Below are positions 23,151-34,804 of a DNA stretch of 64,000 bases, piece after piece; positions within the stretch are counted from its first letter, which is position 1; each line of letters begins with the position of its first letter. Position numbers and translations under genes: made by a program. The stretch is from the NCBI GenBank assembly GCA_029216955.1, contig JANAVB010029819.1, forward strand, positions 31,167,586 to 31,231,585. The letters run 5' to 3'. Source of the stretch: Iris pallida. Lineage: Eukaryota; Streptophyta; Magnoliopsida; Asparagales; Iridaceae. Below the pieces are notes generated by a model. That model saw nothing but the letters and a program-made list of their open reading frames with translations, had not been told where the DNA came from and ran no database searches.

Positions 23151-26100
23151 CAAGGGTCTACCACCGCCCGAGTATACGGAAGAGGCATAATTCTCGGTTA
23201 AATGACTTCAGACGTGATTACAAGTTTAAGATACTATAGAGGATAGGACAATGCCATGTATGTCCCATAAGATCCAAAGCCAATACCAGTGGAAGTTCTG
23301 CAAGTTGGGTAGCAGGTCTCCCAATCTAGCATTCTGTGGTCCTTGTGATCTATTGACGAGGTAATTGAGTGACACTAATATGTTTACCTGGAATATAGAA
23401 TTTAGAGGTCCATAATCCATTAGTCGACCAAGGCCTTATGGATAAGAAGATAGTAGGATGATGGTATAAGCAAGAACACCGGATAAGGTTTTGATTCTCG
23501 CAAAACTCGAACTACCTGTGTCTCCATTCAAAAATCTTGTATAATTGTATTTTGACTATGTTGACCAACGCTGCTATTACAGCCTAGTTTTGCAAGCTTA
23601 CTCTTTTATCGAGCTTGATTCAAGATATATGTTTAATGGGGACGCCTACTAACTTATTGTCTAATCAGAATCGGAGTATTATGGTCTGATCAACCTTAGT
23701 GCACTCGGTTCGCTCTCTCTTTGATTATCCCACGTGGATGGAGATATCGATGTATCTATGATCTCATCCGCTATTGTATTGACAATTCCTCTTGAATTAT
23801 ACATTCGCCTTTGAATCACGTAATTGTATTCAGTGACATCTTTCTTGAACTCTTTATTGTTTTTGTCTTTCGCTGATTTGGAAGACGAAAGCTCTTAATT
23901 GGTAGAGAGATACAGAGTATCCCCATGTCTATAATAGTTGTATACTCAAGTGTAGCTACCATCGACCAGCCATGTGACTAGAACCTTGCCTTGAGTTACT
24001 CGTTTCCTCTCGACCCTCAAACTACTATTGGGACCTTCTAGCCATCTGAATTTGAGAATGATTAGGGTTTTACCCTTAGTCAAAATGCCAACCTAGGAGA
24101 CTATCTATTCTCAAGAAATCAAATGTTGCGAGTCTCTAATTTTTTTGCTTAAAGCTTGCTTTAACTAGAAACCCTTAAGCCTTAACCCAACCTTTCCTCG
24201 ACCAAAGCCAACAGTTTAGACATGAGATGAATAGACAAAGGTAAGGACAGTCATTTTCTATGACTATGGTAGACACTCATTCCGAGATTGATTTCCAACA
24301 AATATTACCCTAGTTATGTAAATTTTATTATTAAGGCCTAACTAGTATTTGAACACCACAACCACGAGCTTAGCCAATACCATAGCTTAAATACTCTGTC
24401 ATATTATGATCTACCAGTTATCAACAGCAATACATGATCACTACAGCCCATACCACTAGAACCCTTGTGACAATAATCTGGCAGGCTTGACACAAATAGA
24501 AATTTATGACTCAGTTGTTAGAAATCTCTTCTTATGATGTGCCTTAGAGTTGGTTACCCTGTCGATAACTCTTGTATACTGTGGACGAGTAGATTATTCT
24601 ATTTTATCGACCATGTGTTATTGTACACACTCGTTTTCCATCTTTTGAGGAAGGATCCTTGACTTGACTTATATCTACCATATCCCATTATGTCGTGCCT
24701 TATTCTTTATTAACAAGAGTCGAGGTACGATACTCGGACTTTGGAATTCTTCTAACCTTATTATTCCTAAGACCATGTCCTAGCTTCTAAGGTAAGTAGA
24801 CTGTAAGCCTTCTAAAATTTTGGGATATATGAGGATTACCGATTGATTAGAATAATTTCCATTAGGATGATAATTAGTGCCTCATGTACTGCTACTTTCC
24901 ATTTAGATCAATTTGTGTCTCCGGCCGTGTCATTAATAATTGGAGCACGAGACTAGCTGTTTCCTTCCAACTAATTGCTCATACGAGATCTAGACGAGTC
25001 CACCTTCAAGTAGGCATATCATGTCCCACTCAAACACACCTTCTTGTACTCTACTTTTATGATACGACTTTCAAGTCAAAAGGACTAGCTATAACCCTAA
25101 CCATAATACAGGTATACTTCCTGACTTCCATTAGAGCCTCAACCTCGACTCAATTCTTTCGACCCAATATATGGTTGTGATTCACTTGAAGTCCACTATG
25201 CACATGTCACAAATGTGACACTCAATTGTGTCTTCTCGTGCTACTTAAACACAAAAGTCACGGAAGGCGCACCTTCAAGGCTTACAGAACCTATTTAACC
25301 AATCCGACTGCCCATCTAACTCAACCACTTGGGGGGAAATCTATTCTAGGTTATCCTAGCCTAGTAGAAATAGTTTTATCTATGGAATCTTGTCTAGCCA
25401 ATATAGATTGAAATCGAAGGTTCATCCAACCAACGATTGATGTCTAATTAAGGAACCCATTAAGACCCAGTGAAATCCATCCATGCATACCACCATATTT
25501 GGACTATAAAAACTGAACTATTTGAAATAGATCCCTATACCTATTATGTAGTCTCCCCACTTAGAATGTGAAGTCATTCGCAACCATTATTCCATCTACC
25601 TGGAAGCCGCGATATGATCTTGTATTATATTTATATCCCTTGCTCATGTGTTTAAATAACCACGAAAAAGATCACAATCTTGATTTCTCAAATTCCGTTC
25701 TATTATGGAACCTTCTTTAGATTAATTTCGAGAACGAAACTTCTGTATTGTACGGATTGCAAGCCCCTCTAAGAAACGAAGGGTTCTTCAATTTAGCTAG
25801 TAGCTGGACTAGAGTAGCCCACTCTAGCAAATAAGTCAATGGTTCATAGACTTTCTTTCTATCTGCATCATTGGATACTCTCTATTGCTCTTAAAACTTC
25901 ATAACTGCTCTCGATTATTCGTCCTTATCTTCTTGTCCTTCCTATTGCAGAGTGACGAATGGTCATGCTTATTAGAATTACCAATATTTCTTAGCTACTT
26001 GTGTAAATTTGTTAATTGTTAAATTTTGGATTGCTTGATAGATAGGAGAGGATTATAGATGCAATATACAGTAGGTATCTATTGGTAGAAATTTTAGCAA

Positions 26101-26334
26101 TTAGATGGAAAGTTATAAGGTTTTAGGGACATACCTTAAGGGAGTAGTATGACCAAAAGTGGGTAGAAGTCCTCGGGGTTTCGTAGTTACAAAATGGCTA
26201 GGAGGAGGATGTAAACTATTTTCGAGGAATTAAAATTTAAGGAGATTAAGGTAATAGTAGATTTCCTTTTGAATTTAAGGAATAGTTATGAATTAGAATT
26301 TTGAGGATGAAATTATTTTTAAGGTGGGTAGATT
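23151..26334 (+). mobile_element. G3 internal region, non-coding
   Basis: No gag or pol. Blocks homologous to the interiors of G2 and G4 are at 23303-23470 (starts CAAGTTGGGTAG), 23587-23760 (TTTTGCAAGCTTAC, then TCTAATCAGAATCGG) and 23808-23895 (CCTTTGAATCACGTA). A block shared with G2 alone lies at 25005-25190 (ATATCATGTCCCA, CTCAATTCTTTCGACC). Block order differs from G2. A second hairpin-like sequence, AATTTCGAGAACGAAAC, at about 25716-25732 suggests that two element copies are joined here. The left boundary is approximate. It ends with a hairpin and a purine-rich tract before the 3' LTR. Confidence 0.6.
26297..26314 (+). other. AGGA-loop hairpin before G3 3' LTR
   Basis: AATTTTGAGGATGAAATT. 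As RNA all seven stem positions pair, two of them as G-U, around the same AGGA loop as in G2, G4 and G6. The purine-rich AAGGTGGGTAGATT (26321-26334) follows and abuts the LTR. Confidence 0.6.
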
Positions 26335-27266
26335 TGTAACCCCTCTTTCCAGAATTTTAATAATATATTTTGATTTATTTATTTGAAATAAATGGTGATT
26401 TTTAGAATTTGTATAAATAATTACTTAGTTAATTATTACGGTAGATGACTTTAGCCATGGTAGAGTTTTGGAGTACAAGGTGACTGGAAATCGTGGCACG
26501 AATAGTGCAATGGCATGTTTTGACTTGTCTATTAGCCCTGGTAGAGAAGGCCGAGCCATAGTGATGTTCTAACTAGAAAAACCAGGCCAAGTTTCGTCTT
26601 GACTCGTATAAATAATTTAATTATTTATTATTAAGATTTATTGACTTGTAGAAGACCCGGTTGTTCCAAACCAGTCTGGACTTGACCCAGACCCAACCCA
26701 AGTCCATGTGGTCATGTAGTGCAACCAAAGACGTTCGTGTTGATATACGTTTTGTATAAATGTACGTATTTCATAATTTTTTTAATGGTCTAATAATTAA
26801 TATTTAGAGTTGTTATATGTGTAATATAAGTTATTTGATATTAACCGAATTGAGGTATTGAATGTATATAGGTGTGCTAGTATATAGTATAGTCTTTCGA
26901 CTTTTAGCCATTATGTCATTTTATATTATTAAAATATTATTGTGACTATGGCTTTACTGAATTATAAATATTATTATATTTTTATATATATATATTTATT
27001 TTTATAATATATATATATTATAATATATATATATTATATATATAAATTTATATATATATAATGTTATAAAGAAAATGTTTAATTATATTTTAATATTTAA
27101 TAAAATTGCTAGTAGTTATAATTTTTCTTAAATTTATTTAGATTTTATGTGGCTTAAGATCTATACATATATGGGTTTACATATTAGGAGTTGCCATATT
27201 ATTAGATTTTTATTATAAGAATATTTTTTTTGTTATTATAAGTATATATATCTATATATATATATA

Positions 27267-27301
<35 letters not shown>

Positions 27302-27400
27302 ATGTATGTTTATTAATAAGGAAAAAAGAAAAAAAATAAATCAACACTGACCAAAGCCCAACCGAATGTACCCCAACCCGAGCGCAGGGGACCCGATATC

Positions 27401-27410
27401 CCTATAAGAG
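27401..27410 (+). promoter_or_regulatory. TATA-like box in G3 LTR
   Basis: CCTATAAGAG, at the border between the AT-rich U3 and a GC-rich leader, the same arrangement as in G4. Confidence 0.45.
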
Positions 27411-28819
27411 CCACGATAATTTACATAACGAGAGAGAGGGGGGAAGGATTTAGTGAAACCCTAACCCCGATCCTAGCCAACGACCCCCCAACCCATGGCG
27501 ACCACCCTGGCGAACTTTCCAGCCCATGGCGCCGTTGTGCACGGCCCACGCTGGCCAGGCCGTGCCGGAGCACGCGGATGCAACAGCAAGCACCGACAGT
27601 AACAAGCAGAAGGTGCACATCTTCATCGCGAGTTTTTTCTATGTATGGTTAATAGTTTATCGTTCTACCACTTTTGATATGATGACAACATATATGCCTT
27701 CCAATCCCATCAGTTGGTTTTTATTTAAACGAATTAGGTTGTCCATAAAAACGAAACGAACATTGCCCGAAAACTGTTCTTGGACAGTTCATAGAACCGT
27801 CCCGATACCCGGTTTGGAAGGCCGATTATTGGCAAACCATTAGGAGTTTTTGAAAACTATTTAATGACAGTCCTAGACAGTATATACGGCTACATAACCC
27901 TTTTTACGGAAGTCGATTTCGACGACTGTACGTCGAGAAATCAGATTCCCAATTGGGCAAAAAACCTATTTTCAAAATATTAAAAATATGGAAAAACTCT
28001 TCGATACGACGTGCGTCCCGCCAATCCGGGCACGTGGTCACAAATCGAAAGCATCGAAAGGTGCGTAATATCTTCGTAGACGTATGGGCTTTGACGGAAT
28101 TCAAATTGGTTGCGTGTGTGCGACAAATTTGATGCGTATCCGTCGAAATTCACCGTATCGGCCTTTTTGTAAATTTTCTAATTACTTTGTGCACGTTCGT
28201 CAGATCGAGATAAAACTTGTGCCAACAATACCGTATCATTTTTTTAGCCCTATATGCCAAGTTTGGTCCGATTCTGAAACAGTTGACCGGATCACCGTTT
28301 TGCGTACTTCACGATTCGACTCAATGGGCAATTTTGTGCACGATCCACCTGAATCCAACTTTGGATATACGGTTGGGTTCGTATCATCAAAACGAATCCG
28401 TAGACATATAGTTTAACGACTTTAGAGACCCTTGACTCTGGCACGCTTTTCGGTACAAAGCAGGTCCAACGGAGGACACCATTTGACTAAAAATTACTGT
28501 TTTTCCCCTGTATCCAGAATTAGACTGAAGGACAAGCAATTCTAGAAAATTTAACTATTCTGAGAACATTGGTAATGTCTATTTCAGCATCTGGAGACTA
28601 TTGTACGAGTTTTGACTATTGTGGCATACTGAGTGGTTTGGATTATCGGTTTCACCAGTAAAGGACCACATGCGAGTGTAGTTTATTGTTTGTTTTCGAT
28701 ATTGAGCTATGTTATACCTCATTTTTAGTCAATAGATATGTGATTTCTGTCTTTTATTTTGTTACATTTTGTCGTGTCGGGGAGGTGAAGTACCAAGGAT
28801 GTGTGATCTGACCTTATAC

Positions 28820-28995
28820 AATTTATACCGTGTAGACCGTGATTTATTACTACATTATACCATGTAGACCATGATTTATTATTGCATCATACCGTGTAGA
28901 CAGGTTTTCTTATTGCTTATACCGTATAGATAGTGTTTATTTTACTTTATACAGTGTAGACAGTGTACATTATATAGTGTAGATATCGTAGACCG
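28820..28995. repeat. short tandem repeats (ATACCGTGTAGAC type) in G3 LTR
   Basis: About five decayed units of 35-40 bp with the core AT[A/C]C[A/C]GTGTAGAC[A/C][A/G]TG followed by TTTATTATTGC or similar. They recur at about 29446-29625 through the larger duplication. Confidence 0.7.
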
Positions 28996-29659
28996 TATCA
29001 TATAATTGTCCCGAGACCGATCACATATCAAAGGTACTGTAAAACCCCTAAATTTTCTACTAAATTATTTTATTAGATTTAGTACTGATTTTTTTTGTAT
29101 TTGTACGTCGCATAGTCGTATTGTACGTTGTACGAAAATTTACTATTTTCGTATTTTCTCGTCAAGTGCGAATATGTGCGAGTAACATATTTTTAGAAAA
29201 ATAATTTTTGATTTTATGGTGGTTTCAAAATAATAATTATTTTTATAAAAAAATAATTTAGCAAGAAGGTATTTTAACGATTTGATTATTATGTTTAATT
29301 TCAAAATTATTGTTTGTTTTCGATATTGAGCTATGCTATACCTCATTTTTAGTCAATAGATATGTGATTTATGTCTTTTATGTTTGTTACATTTTGTCGT
29401 GTCGGGGAGGTGAAGTACCAAGGATGTGTGATCGGACCTTATACAATTTATACCGTGTAGACCGTGATTTATTACTACATTATACCATGTAGACCATGAT
29501 TTATTATTGCATCATACCGTGTAGACAGTGTTTTCTTATTGCTTATACCGTATAGATAGTGTTCATTTTTACTTTATACAGTGTAGACAGTGTACATTAT
29601 ATAGTGTAGATATCGTAGACCGTATCATATAGTTGTCCCGAGACCGATCACATATCAAA

Positions 29660-29664
29660 GGTAC
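29660..29664. other. G4 target-site duplication, left copy
   Basis: GGTAC directly before the G4 5' LTR; the right copy is 38715-38719. Five bp is the usual size for LTR-element integration. A further copy at 29033-29037 comes from the tandem duplication. Confidence 0.9.
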
Positions 29665-30332
29665 TGTAAAACCCCTAAATTTTCTACTAAATTATTTTAT
29701 TAGATTTAGTACTGATTTTTTTTTGTATTTATACGTCGCATAGTCGTATTGTACGTTGTACAGAAATTTACGATTTTCGTATTTTCTCGTCAAGTGCGAA
29801 TATGTGCGAGTAACATATTTTTAGAAAAATAATTTTTGATTTTATGGTGGTTTCAAAATAATAATTATTTTTATAAAAAATAATTTAGCAAGAAGGTATT
29901 TTAACGATTTGATTATTATGTTTAATTTCGAAATTTGTTTTATCCAAATTAGTAAAAATATAGTTTGAAATTATTTCCTATTAATACTTAAATAGATATT
30001 ATAATTTTTGAAATTATTTAATATTTATATTTATTATTCCAAAAAGAATTTAAAAAATATTTGTTATTTTCGAAATTATTATTATTGGTATTTTGAAAGA
30101 TATATTTGGAAGTTATTGTGACCATTTAAATCTTGATTTGATTTTTGGAGTTATTTAAATAGATAAATATTTGAAGATTTGATTTACCCTAGTCGAATTT
30201 AACTAAAATTTAATTTGATTTAAATTAGAATTGTATTTAGATTTGGATTTGGTTTTTTTTAAATTAAGTAGAATAATTATCTAATTGGGTTTTAAATAGT
30301 CCTAGTTCCTATCCAATTGGGAATTCCCACAT

Positions 30333-30344
30333 CCTATAAATAGG
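30333..30344 (+). promoter_or_regulatory. TATA box in G4 5' LTR
   Basis: CCTATAAATAGG with a CCAAT box about 20 bp upstream; both are conserved in the 3' LTR (TATA at 35476-35487). This is the best-looking core promoter among the gypsy-type elements here. Confidence 0.75.
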
Positions 30345-30539
30345 CAGGTACTCCTCCAATATTTTTATCATTCACCAATTCTCCACAAATAGTTCTCAAC
30401 CCCCGTGCACCGTGTCCGTGTTCCCTCCCGTCCATCTTATTCCAATATTTACATATACATTGAGTTCTCCGTGTCGACAATTCCGACACGAAACAATAAA
30501 TCTCTAAAATCCTAATCCTAGCTAAGCCCAGCTACTGTG

Positions 30540-31660
30540 TTCGGCCTCCCTCCATCGCAGTAGCCCCGCCTACCCTTTCGCTACACCTCTGACCCACCAT
30601 AAACCACCCTGGATTCACTTTCCAACTCCCTCAATGATTCCCTTCGCCTCCGCCGGGAACCAGCACTGCCCCGCCACCATAGCAGAACCACCGGTCTCTT
30701 GTCTCCCCGCACCCACGGTGTCACCACCACGCTCACGCCACCAACCAACCAGCCCTCGACCACCACCGAAAATCCCCAACCTTTATTCACCACCGCCACC
30801 GCAACCCCTACAAACCATCGACCTCCTCACGTCGACTCCTCCTCAACTAGCCAATCCATCCCGACCGAACACCAAAACACCACTCCAAGGAAAAGAAGGA
30901 GGAAATAGGGAACCTGACCTCTGCCGCGATCCCCGATTCCGACGACTTCACCACCCGTGCGCCGCACCTGCGACTCGCCAGGCCACCGAGCCTCTGGCAC
31001 CCCGACAGCCTCGGCGCCGTCCTCTCTCCGCCCCTTGTGTCCGCCCCATGTCCGTAGACCCTCACCTTGCCTCCCGCCTTCGCCGAGCCGTGGCGGCACT
31101 CCTCTCGCCGGCTGGAGCTCGCCTCCACAACTTCCTCGGTGAGCCAGCTTCTCTTGGACCGCTGCGGGCGTCGTGTCGAGCCTCCTTCGGCCTTCCCTGA
31201 GTCGCGCACCGCCGGGAGATCATCTTGAGCGCTCCGACGCTCAGATCCCAGCGACAATCTCGTCTCCACTGTGCCGTCGTGCCCTATTTTGCATGTGCCG
31301 GAGCAGCAGCACCGCCTATGAGCCCCTACTTCCCCCACCGAAACCCCTACTCGCCGGAACCCTCCGCCCATCTCCGCCACTTCACGGCGCCGCCCGAGCC
31401 TCACCTCCCTTCGCGCCATCCGCGCACCCACCGGAATCCCGTTCTCCGTCGCCCCCTTGCCGCAAACCTCTGGCCGCTCCGCCTGTCACCGTCCGCTCCA
31501 CCGCTCCTCTTTTAACCCTCCGCCGCGCCTAGAGTCGCCGGCCACCAGTCGAAACCCCCGATCCCGCTTCCTGCTAACCTAAGCTCCACCGCCCGCTCCT
31601 CCCCCGACCATCCGCTCTTTTCGCCGCGCCGCTTCCCGATCTATCACCGACGCCGGCTCT
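30540..31660 (+). other. CpG-rich leader inside G4 5' LTR
   Basis: About 1.1 kb of C-rich, CpG-dense sequence between AT-rich flanks, starting roughly 200 bp after the TATA box. It is repeated in the 3' LTR (35690-36810). It leaves several long frames open in both directions that encode low-complexity Pro/Ser/Arg-rich peptides. They differ between the two LTR copies by frame-changing indels, so they are not conserved as protein. Confidence 0.8.
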
Positions 31661-31769
31661 CCAGCTCTTCTTCCCTCTTTTTCCATTATTTTTTTTCTTT
31701 TCTTTTTCTTTCTCTCTCCTCGAAAGTTTTCTCGGGAGAGTAAAATAGTCTCGGGGCGGGAGCGGGTTT

Positions 31770-31772
31770 TTA

Positions 31773-31806
<34 letters not shown>

Positions 31807-31870
31807 ATTATTATTATTATCTTTTATTATTATTATTTTATTCAGTATATTATTATTATTATTATTAAGT
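31770..31870. repeat. (ATT)n microsatellite in G4 5' LTR
   Basis: Imperfect TTA/ATT array with short interruptions, after a CT-rich tract (31676-31730). The counterpart in the 3' LTR is at about 36918-37018 with a different length. Confidence 0.9.
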
Positions 31871-33472
31871 ATTTTTTTATAATATTTACGTGTTATTTGT
31901 AAGTATTATTTTATTATACGTATACATATATTAGTATTTTTATATTATGTTGTAACAAAAATATTGTACTAGCCTTTTTCTATATTATTTAAAAAAATGG
32001 GTTTTCAAGGCCTAACAATATTATTATTTTACGATATTTGAACTAAATATTATAGTAGTGTTTTAACTAAATTTTAGTTGCCTAAAATAATTCTTAAATA
32101 TTTTTTTCCAAACGTTTTATCTAATAATATACAGGTTGCTATCAAAAATTTATCTTTGCGAAACGCATATTTTTAACCTAAATCGATTTTTCCCATTTTT
32201 AAGTATTTACAAAATATTATTTTTGGCTCCCAACTACTATCAGTACTTTAATGATAATAATGTAATTAGTTCCCCAAAATTTCCTTCGATTACCGTCTCT
32301 AATCTCGACCAGTCATAATTTCCGTCCCTAGTGAATTCTGTGCGTCCTCATATCCACCTTAGCTAATCCAACTGCTCTGGACCTAATGGAGCAGTCAATG
32401 TTGTCATCAGAGGCCGTTTGGCGTAGTTGTAACATCGAAGTCACATGTTGTACCACCTTGATCATCGCAGCACATCAGACAGCTCACCAGGCGACCCCAG
32501 GCAAGTATACCTTGCTAATTAACTGTCAATTATTTATTTTCTGTATTATTTATTTTGTTCATATTGTTAGTTTCCTTTGCTATAAACTGCGCGTCCAAGT
32601 CACACTTGGGTGCAAGCGACTTTATTAGTCGTTATTTTATTTTATGCATGATGACTTAGTGTTAGCGGACTACCTTCTTGTTGGGGGATATCTTTATATC
32701 TCCTTTGACTGTGACACTCACACTACACGGTTTGAGACATGTTGATAGGGGCACGACTTATTGACAAGCTATCTCTAAAGTCGTGTGACGGTAGATTATT
32801 GTAACTGCTATGATTAGGGTTTTAGAGACTCAAGCAGTTACAAAACTGGGCGAGCCATGGACATAACTTGAACAGTATGGGATATATTCGGGGAGGACAG
32901 TCGCTAGTGCGTATGGGAAGCCAAACAGGTAAACCACAATCTGGATGGAACTGTGGCGATATATTTGCAGATGCCCTCTGACGTTTTAGACGTTACGGAT
33001 GGATACAGATGACTGGATGCCAGTTACGTACACATAGCCAAAATCCCACCCATGTGCATGAAAGTTGTCCTCTAAATTGCACAATAGGCGGTTAGAATCT
33101 CCTTGCATATTTGTGTCTAGGATAGTCATTTATATTATTTATTATTCTGACAGTTCATATTAGCTTGTTCTTCCTGTATCTTGCTACGTCCGTCTGAGGA
33201 CCTGGTTTTTCCCCAGGTGTGTTCATGTCTTCCGCAGGTATTCTAGCCAAGGCCGTGGTCTTCTCCATTCCTTCGAAGACAATTGCGCTTGGTTCGTCTT
33301 GCTATTTTTATCGCTCGATTCTTGTACATTTCTTTCATTGAGATAGTTGGTAGTGTACTTTGTCTCCGCCCAACGATTGTATCATAAATATTTGAGTTGA
33401 TATTTATATTATTCTTCTTTTCATTGTGGGATGAGATTTAGTTTGTCTTGGATTACTGTATTTTACAGCTTA

Positions 33473-33510
33473 TGTATTCATACGAGACCTACGTACTTCG
33501 TATGAATACA
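33473..33510 (+). other. U5 inverted repeat, G4 5' LTR
   Basis: TGTATTCATACGA (33473-33485) and TCGTATGAATACA (33498-33510) form a perfect 13-bp inverted repeat around a 12-nt loop, 52 bp before the LTR end. The 3' LTR copy is at about 38624-38661, with the same stem. Confidence 0.8.
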
Positions 33511-33562
33511 GCTGGCATGTCTACGTTCCTAGTCCTACGTATTTTGGGACTGGGGCGTTACA

Positions 33563-34804
33563 TGTTTTTGTGGTGGCCTATGCAGGTCCAGATAAATTGT
33601 TTGGTTACTTTACCGTACCAAGCAAGCCTGCGTATAGGATTAGAAGTCTAGGATCTCATCCACATAATTGACCTCTTTCCTTGATTTTATCTACTGTTTG
33701 ACTCATCAATTGCATCTTGCTTGCTTCATTCCATCCCTATTCTTATCTTCCTTTCGTGCTTGATAGAGATCGACCCTACTAGTTAGTTGTCCCAAAACAC
33801 CATTAGTTTAATTCTTTAAGTTGGGTAGAATACCTTATGAACTAGCAACCCCTTTAACCTAGTAACTATATTAGCCAGCTTATTTAGATCCTAAAATCTA
33901 GAGGACTTAACCCGTCTAGCCAACCAAGGACTCAGACAAGAAGACTATAGGACGACTGTATGACTTAGAATCATTCTGCCTTCTTTCAATCTAAAACTCT
34001 CGTGCCTATGTATTTACCATTTTGACTAATGATGCTAATGTAGCCTTATTTTTGCAAGCTTATTCCTTATCGAGCTTGTCCAAGACATATGTTAATTGGG
34101 TCGCTCCCACTAACATATTGTCTAATCAGAACCGTGCATTATGGTCTAATCAACCAAGTGCACTTTGGTTCGCTATGTCTATCGTTCTACGTGGATGGAA
34201 CATAATTAAACTTGGCCTTTAGAGTCCCATCCACGACTGCCTTGAAAATTCTTTTTGAAATTTTTCGGTCGCCTTTGAATCACGTACTCGTATTCGATAA
34301 GATCGTCTTTTGAACCCCTTATTGCTTTCGCCTTCACCTATTCTAGAAGGACGAACGCGTTATACTAGGATCTCCTCTAGCCTTTCTATCGACAATGATC
34401 ATTATCACTCAACGTTGTTATATCCTCATTCTAAATTGCTCGTTCTTATCTCGGCCCTATAATTACTCGCATGACCATCTAAATCACTTAAGTTAGGAGT
34501 GACCCAAATCGCTCTCTCAATCGTGCCAGCAACCAACTCCTAAGAAACCATATCTTTAAGGTCTCTAAACTATTCTTCTCTAGATAACACACTAGCCTCT
34601 ATCGCGTGTTTTATCTTTAAACTTAACTCATTTTCCTTCTTGAGCTAACCCATGCTTACCCTCGCCGTTATTGAAGTCGCGATTTCCTAATGCATGATTG
34701 CGTTGGACGTTGTGAATGATTATTCCTTACCGATACCCCCTTGCGCCTTTCACCCCCTACTAATTCTTAATTTCGAGGACGAAATTCTTTTAAGTTGGGT
34801 AGGA
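33563..34804 (+). mobile_element. G4 internal region, non-coding
   Basis: Only 1.24 kb. It starts TGTTTTTGTGGTGGCCTATGC, containing the post-LTR motif (33573-33590). Blocks shared with G2 and G3 are at 33819-33960 (TTAAGTTGGGTAG), 34053-34210 (TTGCAAGCTTAT, TCTAATCAGAACCG) and 34266-34350 (CCTTTGAATCACGTA). It ends with the AGGA hairpin (34769-34786) and a purine-rich tract. There is no open frame longer than 66 codons and no gag or pol motif. The element could move only with proteins supplied in trans. Confidence 0.85.
34769..34786 (+). other. AGGA-loop hairpin before G4 3' LTR
   Basis: AATTTCGAGGACGAAATT, identical to the G2 copy, followed by the purine-rich AAGTTGGGTAGGA (34792-34804) that abuts the LTR and is the likely polypurine tract. 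Confidence 0.7.

Larger units (their letters stand above)
26335..29664 (+). mobile_element. G3 3' LTR, left part (split by G4)
   Basis: Begins TGTAACCCC at 26335 after a purine-rich tract and continues until G4 inserts. The remaining end is at 38715-39204; together they give an LTR of about 3.2 kb once the tandem duplication is discounted. A TATA-like box (CCTATAAGAG, 27401-27410) precedes a short GC-rich leader (27420-27620). It contains AT-rich palindromic stretches (26980-27060, 27241-27297) and an array of roughly 35-40 bp units containing ATACCGTGTAGAC (28820-28990). The frames at 27421-28416 are not genes. Confidence 0.75.
28683..29931. repeat. ~625-bp tandem duplication spanning the G4 left junction
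   Basis: 28683-29306 and 29307-29931 are near-identical. Each copy holds about 350 bp of G3 LTR, the target site GGTAC (29033-29037 and 29660-29664) and about 268 bp of the start of the G4 LTR (29038 and 29665). Because the unit includes the junction, the duplication happened after G4 inserted. The breakpoints share TTATTG. Only a few substitutions and short indels separate the copies. Confidence 0.9.
29665..33562 (+). mobile_element. G4 5' LTR (complete LARD-like element 29665-38714)
   Basis: 3.9 kb LTR, TGTAAAACCCC...GGGGCGTTACA, paired with 34805-38714 at high identity. Layout: AT-rich U3; CCAAT at 30313 and a TATA box at 30333-30344; a strongly C- and CpG-rich leader (30540-31660); a pyrimidine tract; an (ATT)n array (31770-31870); AT-rich sequence; then a U5 shared with G2. 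It is unusually long for an LTR and, together with the empty interior, fits the LARD class. The Pro-rich frames at 30634-31532 are a by-product of the C-rich leader. No gene is recognised. Confidence 0.93.

Noticed and set aside
22780..24460. Search for CACTA terminal inverted repeats (CACTAG and CACTAC strings near 22797 and 24440)
   Set aside because: No matching inverted partner or 3-bp target duplication; single CACTA strings are expected by chance.
28084..28416. 110-codon frame in the G3 LTR
   Set aside because: Lies inside an LTR, no recognisable domain, and is preceded and followed by repeat sequence.
30634..31532. Long Pro/Ser/Arg-rich open frames on both strands, repeated at 35683-36732
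   Set aside because: They lie in the C-rich leader of the G4 LTRs, have low-complexity composition, and frame-changing indels between the two LTR copies alter them. No family resemblance.
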